From positions 1 to 46,387 of the forward strand of contig JAPLJA010000066.1 in NCBI GenBank assembly GCA_026388815.1: a stretch of 46,387 nt of DNA, in the 5' to 3' direction. This document shows, one piece after another, positions 1 through 8,029 of the stretch. The translations under genes were made by a program, and so were the position numbers. Source of the stretch: Pseudomonadota bacterium (lineage in GTDB: Bacteria > Desulfobacterota > WTBG01 > JAPLJA01). Numbering within the stretch: position 1 is the first letter of the stretch; each line of letters starts with the position of its first letter. The notes under the pieces were generated by a model, which saw only the letters and a program-made list of their open reading frames with translations, was not told the origin of the DNA and made no database searches.

Positions 1-335
1 CCTCCCAGGAAGATCATCATGAATGGTTCAATCAACTTGGTGAGGGCCTCCACTGAGGCATCCACCTCTTCATCGTAAAAGTCGGCGATCTTTGCCAGCA
101 TTGCATCCAGAGCGCCGGTGGATTCACCTACTGATACCATCTGAACAACCATGGGAGGAAAGACGCCGCTTCTGCTCAGGGGCTCAGCGATGCTTTTTCC
201 TTCGCTGATACTCTTCCGGGTGTCGAGGATTGCCATCTGGACGATCTTGTTGTTCACGGTCCTGGCCACGATGTCGAGACCATCCAGGATCGGGACACCG
301 CTCGTCATCATCGTTCCCAGGGTTCGGAAAACCTT
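1..335 (-). pseudogene. pilC: 5'-truncated pilC / type II secretion F-family fragment
   Basis: The minus strand reads as an uninterrupted piece of a PilC/GspF inner-membrane protein, the platform protein of type IV pili and type II secretion. Recognisable parts include FRTLGTMMTSGVPIL, VPIL followed by GLDIV, the GVFPPMVVQMVSVGE segment and the ALTKLIEPFMMIFLG stretch that precedes the last membrane segment. The frame closes at an in-frame TGA near 348-350 and nothing PilC-like lies beyond it, so the N-terminal half and the start codon are missing. The left edge of the window cuts the other end. It is either a pseudogene or the 3' part of a gene broken by rearrangement. No other pilus gene is present here. 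Confidence 0.75.
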
Positions 336-407
336 AATTAGTGAGCATCAACAACAGTCCCATTAAACTCCCTTTTATTTGGTTCAGCGGCTTCCCCATC
401 ACCCCTA

Positions 408-435
408 CCCCTCTTCTCCTAAACCCCAAGAGGGG
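408..435. other. 8-bp inverted repeat in non-coding DNA
   Basis: CCCCTCTT (408-415) pairs exactly with AAGAGGGG (428-435) across a 12-base loop. It lies between the pilC fragment and the small gene at 566-742, downstream of the latter. No clear T-run follows on either strand, so it is only a weak terminator candidate. The rest of 336-565 shows nothing further. Confidence 0.3.
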
Positions 436-565
436 TGGATATTAAGTATTGACCAAGGGGAGATCTCTTGCCATAGAGCAAAATGGAGGTCTCTCCTTTA
501 GCTAAGCCTTAGAGTGCTCATTGGGGGAGCTGCTCTGCCACTCCCATTTTCCACCTATACTTGAG

Positions 566-742
566 TTACACTTTCTCGATGGTGATCTTTACTTTGTCGC
601 CCTTTTTCAGGTCTTCGGAGGGTTTGAACGTAACTTCCTTTGTTTTGTCCGAAAAACCAGCTTGCAGACGAACCTTCATGTCCGCTGTCTTGCTGACATC
701 GCCAGTCACCTCAGACTGAACTTCACCAATTTTTACTGCCAT
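566..742 (-). CDS. small conserved-looking protein of unknown function (58 aa)
   Basis: Reads MAVKIGEVQSEVTGD and ends KKGDKVKITIEKV. The start at 742 is chosen over an upstream in-frame ATG because a strong ribosome binding site, AGGAGGTGATAAA, sits directly before it. The protein is small, charged and rich in beta-prone segments, with no signal peptide, membrane helix or cysteine pair. The KKGDKVK turn resembles small beta-barrel folds, but I do not recognise a family. A TTGACA-N17-TAACTT promoter lies about 80 bp upstream, so it is probably a monocistronic, expressed gene. Both neighbours are pseudogenes, which makes its preservation notable. Function is unknown. Confidence 0.7.
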   Translation of the reverse strand: MAVKIGEVQSEVTGDVSKTADMKVRLQAGFSDKTKEVTFKPSEDLKKGDKVKITIEKV

Positions 743-817
743 TTTATCACCTCCTCTTTTTTCTGTTAACAAACCAGAGCAGCTTCCTAAGCAGCACTCT
801 AACCAAACTTACTTACT

Positions 818-846
818 AAGTTATCCTATCGCTAGGGTGTTGTCAA
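818..846 (-). promoter_or_regulatory. sigma-70 promoter of the 58-aa gene
   Basis: On the minus strand, TTGACA (841-846) is followed after exactly 17 bases by TAACTT (818-823). The position fits a 5' leader of roughly 70 bases before the strong ribosome binding site of the gene that starts at 742. Confidence 0.55.
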
Positions 847-967
847 TATTCTGTGTAAAATATTCTGTGTAAAAATGTGATAGCCAAATGAAAATGTCAC
901 TCTAACTGCCCCTTCCAGACAAACTTCAACTGAAACTCTATCAGTATTGACTTATCATTTAACCACG

Positions 968-1540
968 ATGAAAATCCTCCTCCATACCTGTTGTGCAAAC
1001 TGCGTGCTCTACCCGCTCAAGGAATTGAGGAAAAGCGGCTTTGAGGTGAGATCCTTCTTCTACAACCATAACATCCATCCCTTTCAGGAATACGCAAAGA
1101 GGATGGACACCCTGCGGGAACTTGCACCGCTGAAAAACCTGGCTCTCATATGCCCGGATAAATACGATCTCAATGAGTTCCTGAGAAACGTGGCCTTTAA
1201 GGAAGATGAGCGCTGTTCTTACTGTTACCGATCCCGGCTACAGGCAACTGTTGAAGAGGCAAAAAAGGCGGATATGACTGCTTTTCCACCACCCTCCTTT
1301 ACAGCAGATTCCAGAAGCATGATATAATAAAGGAAACAGGGAAAGCCCTGGAGAAGGAACATGGTTGTTCTGGTGCAGGCCGTATTCTACTTCGTCAGTG
1401 TGGAGTTGGGCAAGAAGGTGAAGCTCAACATTCTCCTCAAGAAGATATATGAGAAGGCAAAGAGATTCTTTGCAATAATGGACTTCCGTCAATATGCAAT
1501 CGCTGATGGGATCTATAATCTCCTTTGTGCATCGAGGACA
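968..1540 (+). pseudogene. queH: frameshifted queH (epoxyqueuosine reductase, DUF208 family)
   Basis: QueH reduces epoxyqueuosine to queuosine in tRNA and uses paired cysteines. The first part reads MKILLHTCCANCVLYPL, then FFYNHNIHPFQEY and DERCSYCYRSRL, all typical of the family. At about 1277 the frame is lost. The next base frame continues with DCFSTTLLYSRFQKHD, which is the expected family sequence. Further weak matches (FYFV near 1386; a degraded version of the RQxYCGCIYS motif near 1485-1525) need additional frame changes and the late cysteines are gone. The gene is therefore broken by at least two indels. No other queuosine gene is nearby. Confidence 0.75.
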
Positions 1541-1615
1541 GGCATCATACCTTCACTCGCAAAACGAGAAGATAAGCGGCAACTTCTGCTGCCATTCGCT
1601 GTTCAGCTCTTCTGA

Positions 1616-1962
1616 AAATTTTGGGGAAAGTCCAAATACTTAATGCTTGACAGAAAAGGAAGCGGTTGCCATTTGCAAACCATTTGAGCCCCATCATCAT
1701 TCATCTTAATTGCATCTCCCATTTCCCTCGGATAACTCTCATTCAAAATACATTTTTTATTTGACGTACCCCACCCCATCGTTAATAGTACGAAGCAATG
1801 AGCGCGGAGCATGGAGCACGTAGGGACGCCCATTAAAGGGCACAATACGCCCGTGTAAGGCTAAGGTGTATAGATACCTCTACCGTCTTTTTTCACTTGA
1901 CATAGCAATCCAGGCTGTATATTCTTCACCCGCCAAACCATAAACTGAGGTTTTGGTACCCT
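1616..1962. other. 347-bp intergenic region upstream of the hydrolase pair
   Basis: No convincing gene. TTGACG (1761-1766) and TAATAG (1783-1788) with a 16-base spacer could be a promoter. It is followed by a GC-rich stretch able to pair (GCCC-ATTAAA-GGGC near 1828-1841) and by a T-run at 1888-1893. TTGACA at 1897-1902 with TATATT at 1918-1923 (spacer only 15) is a possible but sub-optimal promoter for the gene at 1963. Confidence 0.35.
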
Positions 1963-2877
1963 ATGCTTAGAAGACTCGTTATTCAAATACTATTGTTGTG
2001 TTTTTTTTCTTTGATTGTTAACTCTCAGGAACTTGATTCGTCGTTGGTCTGGGATGAAAAGGACTTAGCGTGGATGGGGAATAATAGTCCTCTCCCTATG
2101 GAAGCAAACCAAAGGATTCAATATTTTATCCGGACTTTTCAGACAAGGGGCAAAAGCACCTTTACTCGATCCTTAGCACAGGGAGTGAGGTATATTCCTT
2201 TAATGAAGGAAATCTTTCAGAAGATGGAAGTACCTGAAGAGCTTGTTTATTTAGCCCTCATTGAAAGTGGTTTTGATCCACATGCCAGTTACAAAACTAC
2301 GTGCGGACCCTGGCAATTCACGCCTGCAACAGCCAAAAAATATGGTCTCAAGATCAACCCTTGGATTGATGAACGGAAAAATCCAGAGAAATCAACATGG
2401 GCTGCTACTCAGTATCTCAGAGATCTCTATCAGGAATTTGGCTGCTGGTATTTAGCCTTGGCAGGGTTCAATGCAGGAGAAGGGTCCATCAAGAAGGCTT
2501 TAAAGAGGTATGAGACGAGAGACTTCTGGGGATTTAAAACAGATGGTTATCTCAAAAAGAACACCCTCAATATTGTCCCCAAATCAATAGCTGCAGCCCT
2601 TATCGCCAAACAGCCGGTGAAATATGGTATTTCCCTTCCTACCTCCAACGCCTCCTTCTCATATGAAAAGGTAACTATCTCCCAACCAGTTGATTTGAGA
2701 GAAATTGCGCGCATCACTGAGGTTGACCTCAGGAATTTGAAAGAATTGAACCCGGAATTGAAAAAGCTCTCAACCCCGCCTGACTACCCTGAGTATGAGC
2801 TGAAAGTTCCAACGGGAAAGAAAGAGATCGTGGAGAAAAATCTGGACACTCTGTATAAAGCGAAGAGGGTACAGTGA
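1963..2877 (+). CDS. lytic murein transglycosylase, MltD/Slt type
   Basis: Cleaves the MurNAc-GlcNAc bond of peptidoglycan with formation of 1,6-anhydro ends; acts in the periplasm. A hydrophobic signal segment covers residues 1-20. The catalytic domain spans about 75-210 and shows the family motifs: LALIESGFDP with catalytic Glu101, CGPWQFTPATA at 114-124, and AGFNAGEGS near 168-175. The C-terminal part (about 235-300) contains a LysM-like segment (VDLREIARITEVD) as in MltD. No lipobox cysteine is evident, so it is probably soluble or signal-anchored. The stop overlaps the start of the M23 peptidase gene (GTGA), so the two hydrolases are translationally coupled. No strong ribosome binding site is visible before the ATG. 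Confidence 0.9.
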   Translation: MLRRLVIQILLLCFFSLIVNSQELDSSLVWDEKDLAWMGNNSPLPMEANQRIQYFIRTFQTRGKSTFTRSLAQGVRYIPLMKEIFQKMEVPEELVYLALIESGFDPHASYKTTCGPWQFTPATAKKYGLKINPWIDERKNPEKSTWAATQYLRDLYQEFGCWYLALAGFNAGEGSIKKALKRYETRDFWGFKTDGYLKKNTLNIVPKSIAAALIAKQPVKYGISLPTSNASFSYEKVTISQPVDLREIARITEVDLRNLKELNPELKKLSTPPDYPEYELKVPTGKKEIVEKNLDTLYKAKRVQ

Positions 2878-4178
2878 ATCTCATTAAGGGCCTTCTTCCC
2901 TCAGAGTACAAGGACAGAGCGCACGCCATAATCGGTATCTCTCTCTCCTTGGCGCTCGGTATCGTCATGGGATTAATCTTCAGGATCTCCTTCCTCTCCG
3001 CTGACAATCTGGAACCCCCTACCATCAAAGAAGACCACTCTCTTCTCCTGAGCAAAGGCTTTGAAACAGTAAAATACCGGATACAGCGAAAGGACACCCT
3101 CTTTGCAATACTCCGCAGAATGGGCACACCGTTAATGAATATCTCAGACCTGATCCAGACTTCAAAAAAGCTGTATCCTATAAAAAGCCTGAAACCAGGG
3201 TCGGAGATCAAGATTCAAATTGACCGAAAAAATGGTGAGGTGAGACGTTTAGAGTGTCCCATTGATCAGGATACCTTGCTGGTAGTACACAACTCTCCTC
3301 AAGGTCTCACTGCCATCAAGCAGGAGATTGAGTTTGAAACCCGACTCTCGGTGATTGCCGGGAGGATCAGGACTTCATTCTTTGAAGATGCGACCCAGGC
3401 AGGACTCAATTCCCAATTAGTGTTGAATCTTGCTGATATCTTTGGATGGGATATCGATTTCTTTGTTGATGTCAGGGAAGGGGATTCATTTCGGGTTCTC
3501 CTGGAAGATAATTATAAAGAAGGGAAATTTGTCTATACCAAGAGAATATTGGCTGCTGAATTTGTAAATCAGGGGCGTACATATCAGGTGTTTTATTTTA
3601 AGAATAATAATGATATCGAAGGCTACTATGATTCAGCAGGAAGATCTGTCCGGAAACAATTCTTAAAGTCTCCTCTCCGCTACAGCCGTATCAGTTCAAG
3701 CTTTACCACCCGGAGATTACATCCCATTCTCAAGATCTACCGTCCTCACTATGGGATTGATTATGCAGCACCCCCGGGTACACCCATAGAAGCGGTCTGC
3801 GACGGGAAAGTGATGTTCGCCGGCTGGAAAGGGGGCTATGGGAACTGCATCACCATTCAGCATAATGCAACCTATGCCTCCAATTACGGTCACCTTTCTC
3901 ATTTTGCTCAGGGTATAAAAGCAGGGGCTAAGGTTAAACAGGGAGAGATCATTGGCTTTGTAGGTTCTACTGGTCTGGCTACAGGACCGCACTTAGATTA
4001 TCGCATTTCAGAACATGGGGATTTTGTTAACCCCTTCAACCTCAAGAATGTCAACACCCAAGGTTTAAATCCTCAATACCGGGGAAGGTTCGAAGAGATA
4101 AAAAGGGAAATGCTTGCCCGACTGGATGGACCGAAGAGGCGAGGGATTCTGTTAGCAAAAAACTCCTCCCTTTTTTAA
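2874..4178 (+). CDS. M23-family peptidoglycan endopeptidase with N-terminal anchor
   Basis: A zinc LytM/M23 peptidase predicted to cut peptide cross-bridges or to activate amidases in the periplasm. A membrane anchor lies at about residues 19-40. An OapA/LysM-like region (about 65-150, starting VKYRIQRKDTLFAIL) precedes a linker domain. The catalytic domain lies at about 275-400. Metal and catalytic residues are all present: HYGID (His292, Asp296), YGHLSH (His340) and GPHLDYRI (His373). Length and order match the YebA/MepM-type proteins of proteobacteria. The GTG start overlaps the stop of the upstream transglycosylase, so the pair probably forms one cell-wall remodelling operon. It converges with the minus-strand gene that ends at 4197. 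Confidence 0.9.
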   Translation: MNLIKGLLPSEYKDRAHAIIGISLSLALGIVMGLIFRISFLSADNLEPPTIKEDHSLLLSKGFETVKYRIQRKDTLFAILRRMGTPLMNISDLIQTSKKLYPIKSLKPGSEIKIQIDRKNGEVRRLECPIDQDTLLVVHNSPQGLTAIKQEIEFETRLSVIAGRIRTSFFEDATQAGLNSQLVLNLADIFGWDIDFFVDVREGDSFRVLLEDNYKEGKFVYTKRILAAEFVNQGRTYQVFYFKNNNDIEGYYDSAGRSVRKQFLKSPLRYSRISSSFTTRRLHPILKIYRPHYGIDYAAPPGTPIEAVCDGKVMFAGWKGGYGNCITIQHNATYASNYGHLSHFAQGIKAGAKVKQGEIIGFVGSTGLATGPHLDYRISEHGDFVNPFNLKNVNTQGLNPQYRGRFEEIKREMLARLDGPKRRGILLAKNSSLF

Positions 4179-4196
4179 TTTCCAGGACAAACGTTT

Positions 4197-4925
4197 TTAC
4201 CCTATCTCCTGATTACTACCGGTTCTCTTGATTTCAAATTGCCGTTTCACGAGAGCTGTCATAACCCCATCGTGTTCATTATTTTCCCTGATAAATACTA
4301 CTAACTTCTTCAGTTCTTCAGGAGTGAACACTGTTCGGCATCCTTCCAGTATCTTGCCGACCTTCTCTTCGTTCAATTTCAGATACACGATGGCAGGATT
4401 ATCCGTTTCGTACAGGTCTTCTGTTTCCAGATCACTCTCATTCATCTGCGAGATTACTGACCGGACAACAGTAAGAAAGTGCTCCATTTTTTCCGCCGTG
4501 TGGTCAGTGAGCTTCACCTCTGTCTGAAACTGCTTACGGATGTCATCGTATTGGGGAGAAAACATGAGTTCAGTGAACGCAAGGTGACCGGGTATCAGTT
4601 CATAGGTAAGGGGGTCATAGATATCTTTTCTCCATTTTTTGATCACAAACTTTTCACTGCCATTGGTAACTTCAAAATAACTGGCCTTTACTGGTTCCCG
4701 GTAGGGGCCTCCTGATATACAACTCCCTTCGATCACCTGGAGCTCTTCCAGGTGATGTCTCTGATGTTTGTCTTCAAAATTCTTTCGATCATCCCTCTTT
4801 TGCTCTCTCAAGATATCCCTTTCAATATCATATACGTACTCAGGATAAGAATCATAGACGCTCAGAGGTATGATCTCATTGCAATCCACGCATCTGGTTA
4901 GCTTTAAGTTTTTCCCTGCTTTCAT
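4197..4925 (-). CDS. hypothetical protein with N-terminal CxxC (242 aa)
   Basis: I do not recognise a family. The protein starts MKAGKNLKLTRCVDCNEIIPLS. The single CxxC near residues 12-15 could be half of a zinc site or a redox pair. It is very acidic and charged, with no signal peptide or membrane helix. The C-terminal half (about 125-235) is predicted to be largely helical. The ATG at 4925 has a clear ribosome binding site (GGAGGGGAAAAA). It lies 29 bp after the receiver-kinase hybrid gene on the same strand, so it is probably co-transcribed from the sigma-54 promoter at 6374-6391. It may be an output or accessory protein of that circuit, but that rests on position alone. Confidence 0.75.
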   Translation of the reverse strand: MKAGKNLKLTRCVDCNEIIPLSVYDSYPEYVYDIERDILREQKRDDRKNFEDKHQRHHLEELQVIEGSCISGGPYREPVKASYFEVTNGSEKFVIKKWRKDIYDPLTYELIPGHLAFTELMFSPQYDDIRKQFQTEVKLTDHTAEKMEHFLTVVRSVISQMNESDLETEDLYETDNPAIVYLKLNEEKVGKILEGCRTVFTPEELKKLVVFIRENNEHDGVMTALVKRQFEIKRTGSNQEIG

Positions 4926-4954
4926 TTTTTCCCCTCCTCTGGGGTGAAAAACTC

Positions 4955-6334
4955 TTAATTGTACAACGGGTGCTCTTCCCGTTTTGATGGAGATGGAATA
5001 TTAACAACCGGGAGTGTAATGGTAAACATAGTACCTTCTCCTACCTGGCTGGTAAGGCCGATACTCCCTTGACAGTTTTCAATGATCCTCCGACAGATGA
5101 AAAGCCCCAGACCTGTTCCTACGCCCTTCTCTTTGGTTGTGAAGAACGGGTCAAAGATCTTCTGAAGATTTGACTCAGGGATACCACAACCGGTATCGGC
5201 AATACCAACAGTGATAAAACCTTCTCCGCGGTTACCGAGGAATCTGGTTGTAATCTTGATCGTACCTCCGCGAGGCATAGCATGGATGGCATTCACGACG
5301 AGATTGAGAAATACCTGCTCCAGTTTATTCGGGTCAACAAATACCTTAGGGAGGGTTGACTCATATTCTCTTATAATATCAATATTGAGATTGCACAGTT
5401 TATAGTTGAGGAAAGAGATCACCCGATCAAAGAGAGCCGTGACATTCACAAAACTCTCCTCATTTTTATTGCTTCGAGAAAAACCCAGGAGATTCTGTAT
5501 AAGTTTATTTGCCCGTTCTGTCTGTTTGATGATAATCTCTATATCCTCTCGAACATCGGACATCTCCGGTAACTGCTTCTTTGATATCTTCTGCTGAACA
5601 AACTGGGCATAGCCCCCGATGGAGCAGAGGATGTTGTTTACCTCATGGGCAAAACCTGCGGATAATTGTCCTACAGTAGCAAGTTTCTCTGCATGAATGA
5701 GTTTCTCTTCAAGCACCTGCACCTCGTTGGAAAAACCATCTTTAAGCTTCTTTATCTTCTTAACCTTTTGTTCGGTAATATCTAAGAGATTCTCAGAGAG
5801 GGGTAAGTTCCCGGGATATTCATTGAGGACCTGGATATCTTCAGCCGTTTTTTTCTCTCCAAGCCCTTCCGTTGAAACATTCGACTCTTCGGCCATCTCA
5901 GGACTCGCGGTGGTCTCTTCAGAGAGCACCTCTTGAAAGAAATGGTTCAGTTTGGTATTAAACCTCTTCTTCTCAATAGACTTTTCTACTGCCGAGATGA
6001 TGTCAGAGACATCAAAGGGTTTGGTCACAAAATTGGCAACCCCGTATTTCATTGCCTCAGTAGCTGTCTGAAGAGTCCCGAACCCGGTAACAATGATAAT
6101 CTCTGTCTCCGGGCTGAGATTCCGGATCTCCCTTAAGACCTCCAACCCACTGAGCCCCGGCATTTTAAGATCCAGCGTAATAATATCAATTGGCTTTTTC
6201 TTCACCACATTAAGAGCAGTCTCTCCACTATCTGCAGTAATGACATTGTAATAGGGCTTTAAAATCATCCTCATCGATTCGCGTGGTCCCAACTCATCAT
6301 CTACCACTAAAATATTTGTATTAACCCGTTCCAC
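4955..6334 (-). CDS. hybrid response regulator-histidine kinase
   Basis: Cytoplasmic two-component protein with no membrane segments. Residues 6-120 form a receiver with the acidic pair DD near 12-13, phospho-acceptor Asp55 ([10 protein letters not shown]) and the conserved Lys in FVTKPFD. A linker rich in Glu and Lys follows, with a likely coiled coil around 185-220. The HisKA segment carries His230 in [10 protein letters not shown]. The ATPase domain has all boxes: [14 protein letters not shown] (N), [11 protein letters not shown] (G1), [12 protein letters not shown] (G2). A receiver placed before a kinase suggests it is itself phosphorylated by another kinase, plausibly the 7TM-GAF kinase upstream. 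A sigma-54 promoter and paired palindromes lie between it and the NtrC-type gene, so it is probably activated by that regulator. Confidence 0.9.
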   Translation of the reverse strand: MERVNTNILVVDDELGPRESMRMILKPYYNVITADSGETALNVVKKKPIDIITLDLKMPGLSGLEVLREIRNLSPETEIIIVTGFGTLQTATEAMKYGVANFVTKPFDVSDIISAVEKSIEKKRFNTKLNHFFQEVLSEETTASPEMAEESNVSTEGLGEKKTAEDIQVLNEYPGNLPLSENLLDITEQKVKKIKKLKDGFSNEVQVLEEKLIHAEKLATVGQLSAGFAHEVNNILCSIGGYAQFVQQKISKKQLPEMSDVREDIEIIIKQTERANKLIQNLLGFSRSNKNEESFVNVTALFDRVISFLNYKLCNLNIDIIREYESTLPKVFVDPNKLEQVFLNLVVNAIHAMPRGGTIKITTRFLGNRGEGFITVGIADTGCGIPESNLQKIFDPFFTTKEKGVGTGLGLFICRRIIENCQGSIGLTSQVGEGTMFTITLPVVNIPSPSKREEHPLYN

Positions 6335-6373
6335 TCTTCTCTCCTTTCTAACGCATATTTGTAGATTAAATTG

Positions 6374-6391
6374 AGCAAATCTCTTGCCAAC
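6374..6391 (-). promoter_or_regulatory. sigma-54 (-24/-12) promoter of the hybrid kinase gene
   Basis: On the minus strand the sequence TTGGCAAGAGATTTGCT matches the sigma-54 consensus YTGGCACGRNNNTTGCW at all but one position. GG (6388-6387) and GC (6376-6375) are separated by exactly 10 bases. Transcription would start near 6363, giving a leader of about 30 bases before the ATG at 6334. Confidence 0.85.
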
Positions 6392-6499
6392 AATAGAATT
6401 ATCTATGACAAAGTGTGTAGTATCTTGAAAATACTATGATTTATTCAAATGGAAATTTAAAGAAGAAATAAACTTAAAGGAATCGATAGAGGATACTTG

Positions 6500-6515
6500 T
6501 GTACATTTTTGTACA
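6500..6515. promoter_or_regulatory. 16-bp palindrome, candidate NtrC-type enhancer site 1
   Basis: TGTACATTTTTGTACA: two TGTACA arms with a 4-base centre. It lies about 145 bp upstream of the predicted sigma-54 start, a usual distance for an enhancer-binding protein. It shares its arm sequence and 4-base spacing with the palindrome at 6579-6594. Confidence 0.7.
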
Positions 6516-6578
6516 GCAAATACTGTTAAATTTTTTAACTATTTGAAATTATGTTAAAATTATTGAATGGGGGTGTGA

Positions 6579-6594
6579 TGTTCAAATTTGTACA
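6579..6594. promoter_or_regulatory. 16-bp near-palindrome, candidate NtrC-type enhancer site 2
   Basis: TGTTCAAATTTGTACA: the same arm and spacing as the upstream copy with one mismatch. Its start is 79 bp from that of the first site, between seven and eight helical turns. It is only 28 bp from the 3' end of the NtrC-type gene. The remaining sequence of 6335-6622 is AT-rich with no other gene. Confidence 0.65.
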
Positions 6595-6622
6595 TCAATG
6601 AGGGGGGTTTCAGGAATCTGAC

Positions 6623-8029
6623 TTATTCAGACTCTATTCCCAGTTTATCCATTTTATACTTCAGAATCCTTCGGGAGATCCCCAGGAGAGCAGCTGCTTG
6701 TGTCTGGACATTGTCGGTTTTTTTCAGTGCATCTAAAATAACTTCCTTTTCAAACTCCTCTGTGGCTCTTAAAAAAGATACTTTACCTTCAACCACTTTT
6801 CCCTTCATCACACTCTGTCCTGCTTCATCTTCAACTACTTTTTCCTTCATCAAACTTGGTCTTGCCTTATCTTTTAATGCAGAGGGTAAATCCTTAATGG
6901 TGAGCACTTTCTGGTTGGAGAGGGTTATCATCCGTTCCATTAAATTTTCAAGTTCACGTACATTGCCCGGCCATTCATAATTAACGAGGAAGTCCATGAG
7001 ATCCTCTGACACCCTTTTTACGTGCTTTTTTATCCTCTTATTAACCTTATCAATAAAATGGTTAACTAAAAGGGGGATGTCATCTCTTCTCATCCGCAGT
7101 GGGGGCAAACTGATTGGGATAATATTGATTCGGTAGTAAAAATCCTCCCGCAATGATCTATCCTTAATAGCGTTTTCCAAATCTTTATTGGTGGCCGTTA
7201 TGAGGCGGACATCCACATGAACAGTTTCAGTCCCGCCTACGCGGGTAAATTCTCTCTCCTGTAAAAACCGTAAGATCTTTGCCTGCGTTGATAAGGAAAG
7301 CTCAGCAATTTCATCTAAAAAGAGCGTCCCTGAATGGGCCTGTTCAAACTTCCCTATTCTCTTGTTGGACGCACCGGTAAAAGCGCCTCTTTCATGCCCA
7401 AACAGCTCACTCTCGATGAGGGTATCAGGGATTGCAGCACAATTAATGGGAATAAACGGCTTATTTTTCCTCAAACTGTTGAAATGGATTGCCCGGGCAA
7501 CCAATTCCTTGCCAGTACCGCTCTCTCCCAGGATTAAAACACTCGTGTCTGAAACGGCAATCTGGTTGATCAAGCGAAAGATCTCCTGCATCTCTTTCGT
7601 ACCACCGATGAGATTTTCAAATCCATAGGTTTTACTGATCTCGGCCCGCAGGTATTCTACCTCTTTTGAGAGGTCTTGAATGGACAGGACCTTCTGCACT
7701 ACGATTTTTATCTCATCCACGTCGAACGGTTTTGGGATATAGTCGTAAGCCCCCAGTCTCATTGCCTGCACTGCAGTCTTTACGGTATTGGCAGCCGTGA
7801 TCATGATGACCGGGACATCATACTCACTCTTCATCCTCTCCAGTAACTGGATTCCATCCAATCCAGGCATAATGACATCCAGGAGGACCAGATCTATTCC
7901 ACCTTCCCTCATCTTCTCTAAGGCTTCGGCCCCGCTTGAAACGGCCAAGACCTCATAGTCTTGTTGCAGGATCATCCGGAGCGATTCCCGGATGGCCAGC
8001 TCATCATCCACAATCAGAATTTTCTTCAT
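6623..8029 (-). CDS. NtrC-family sigma-54-dependent response regulator
   Basis: A complete three-domain activator. The receiver (residues 1-120) has IVDDE, phospho-acceptor Asp51 in LVLLDVIMPG, and the IPKPFD lysine. The AAA+ domain (about 140-380) has Walker A GESGTGKE near 168-175, the sigma-54 contact loop GAFTGA at 215-220, and Walker B GTLFLDE at 234-240, with the usual YEWPGNVREL at its end. The C-terminal Fis-type helix-turn-helix reads TQAAALLGISRRILKYK. The start at 8029 (MKKILIVDDE) fits the family; an in-frame codon ten residues upstream would give an atypical extension. The gene overlaps the preceding chimeric gene by 26 bp, so translation is coupled. Its probable target is the sigma-54 promoter just downstream at 6374-6391. 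Confidence 0.93.
   Translation of the reverse strand: MKKILIVDDELAIRESLRMILQQDYEVLAVSSGAEALEKMREGGIDLVLLDVIMPGLDGIQLLERMKSEYDVPVIMITAANTVKTAVQAMRLGAYDYIPKPFDVDEIKIVVQKVLSIQDLSKEVEYLRAEISKTYGFENLIGGTKEMQEIFRLINQIAVSDTSVLILGESGTGKELVARAIHFNSLRKNKPFIPINCAAIPDTLIESELFGHERGAFTGASNKRIGKFEQAHSGTLFLDEIAELSLSTQAKILRFLQEREFTRVGGTETVHVDVRLITATNKDLENAIKDRSLREDFYYRINIIPISLPPLRMRRDDIPLLVNHFIDKVNKRIKKHVKRVSEDLMDFLVNYEWPGNVRELENLMERMITLSNQKVLTIKDLPSALKDKARPSLMKEKVVEDEAGQSVMKGKVVEGKVSFLRATEEFEKEVILDALKKTDNVQTQAAALLGISRRILKYKMDKLGIESE

Noticed and set aside
151-366. Plus-strand open frame of 71 codons at the left edge
   Set aside because: It is antisense to the clear PilC sequence and shows no family likeness or ribosome binding site.
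521-769. Plus-strand open frame of 82 codons
   Set aside because: Antisense to the 58-aa gene, which has a much better promoter and ribosome binding site.
1361-1615. Separate 84-codon gene
   Set aside because: Its sequence contains degraded queH motifs in shifted frames, so it is the tail of the pseudogene.
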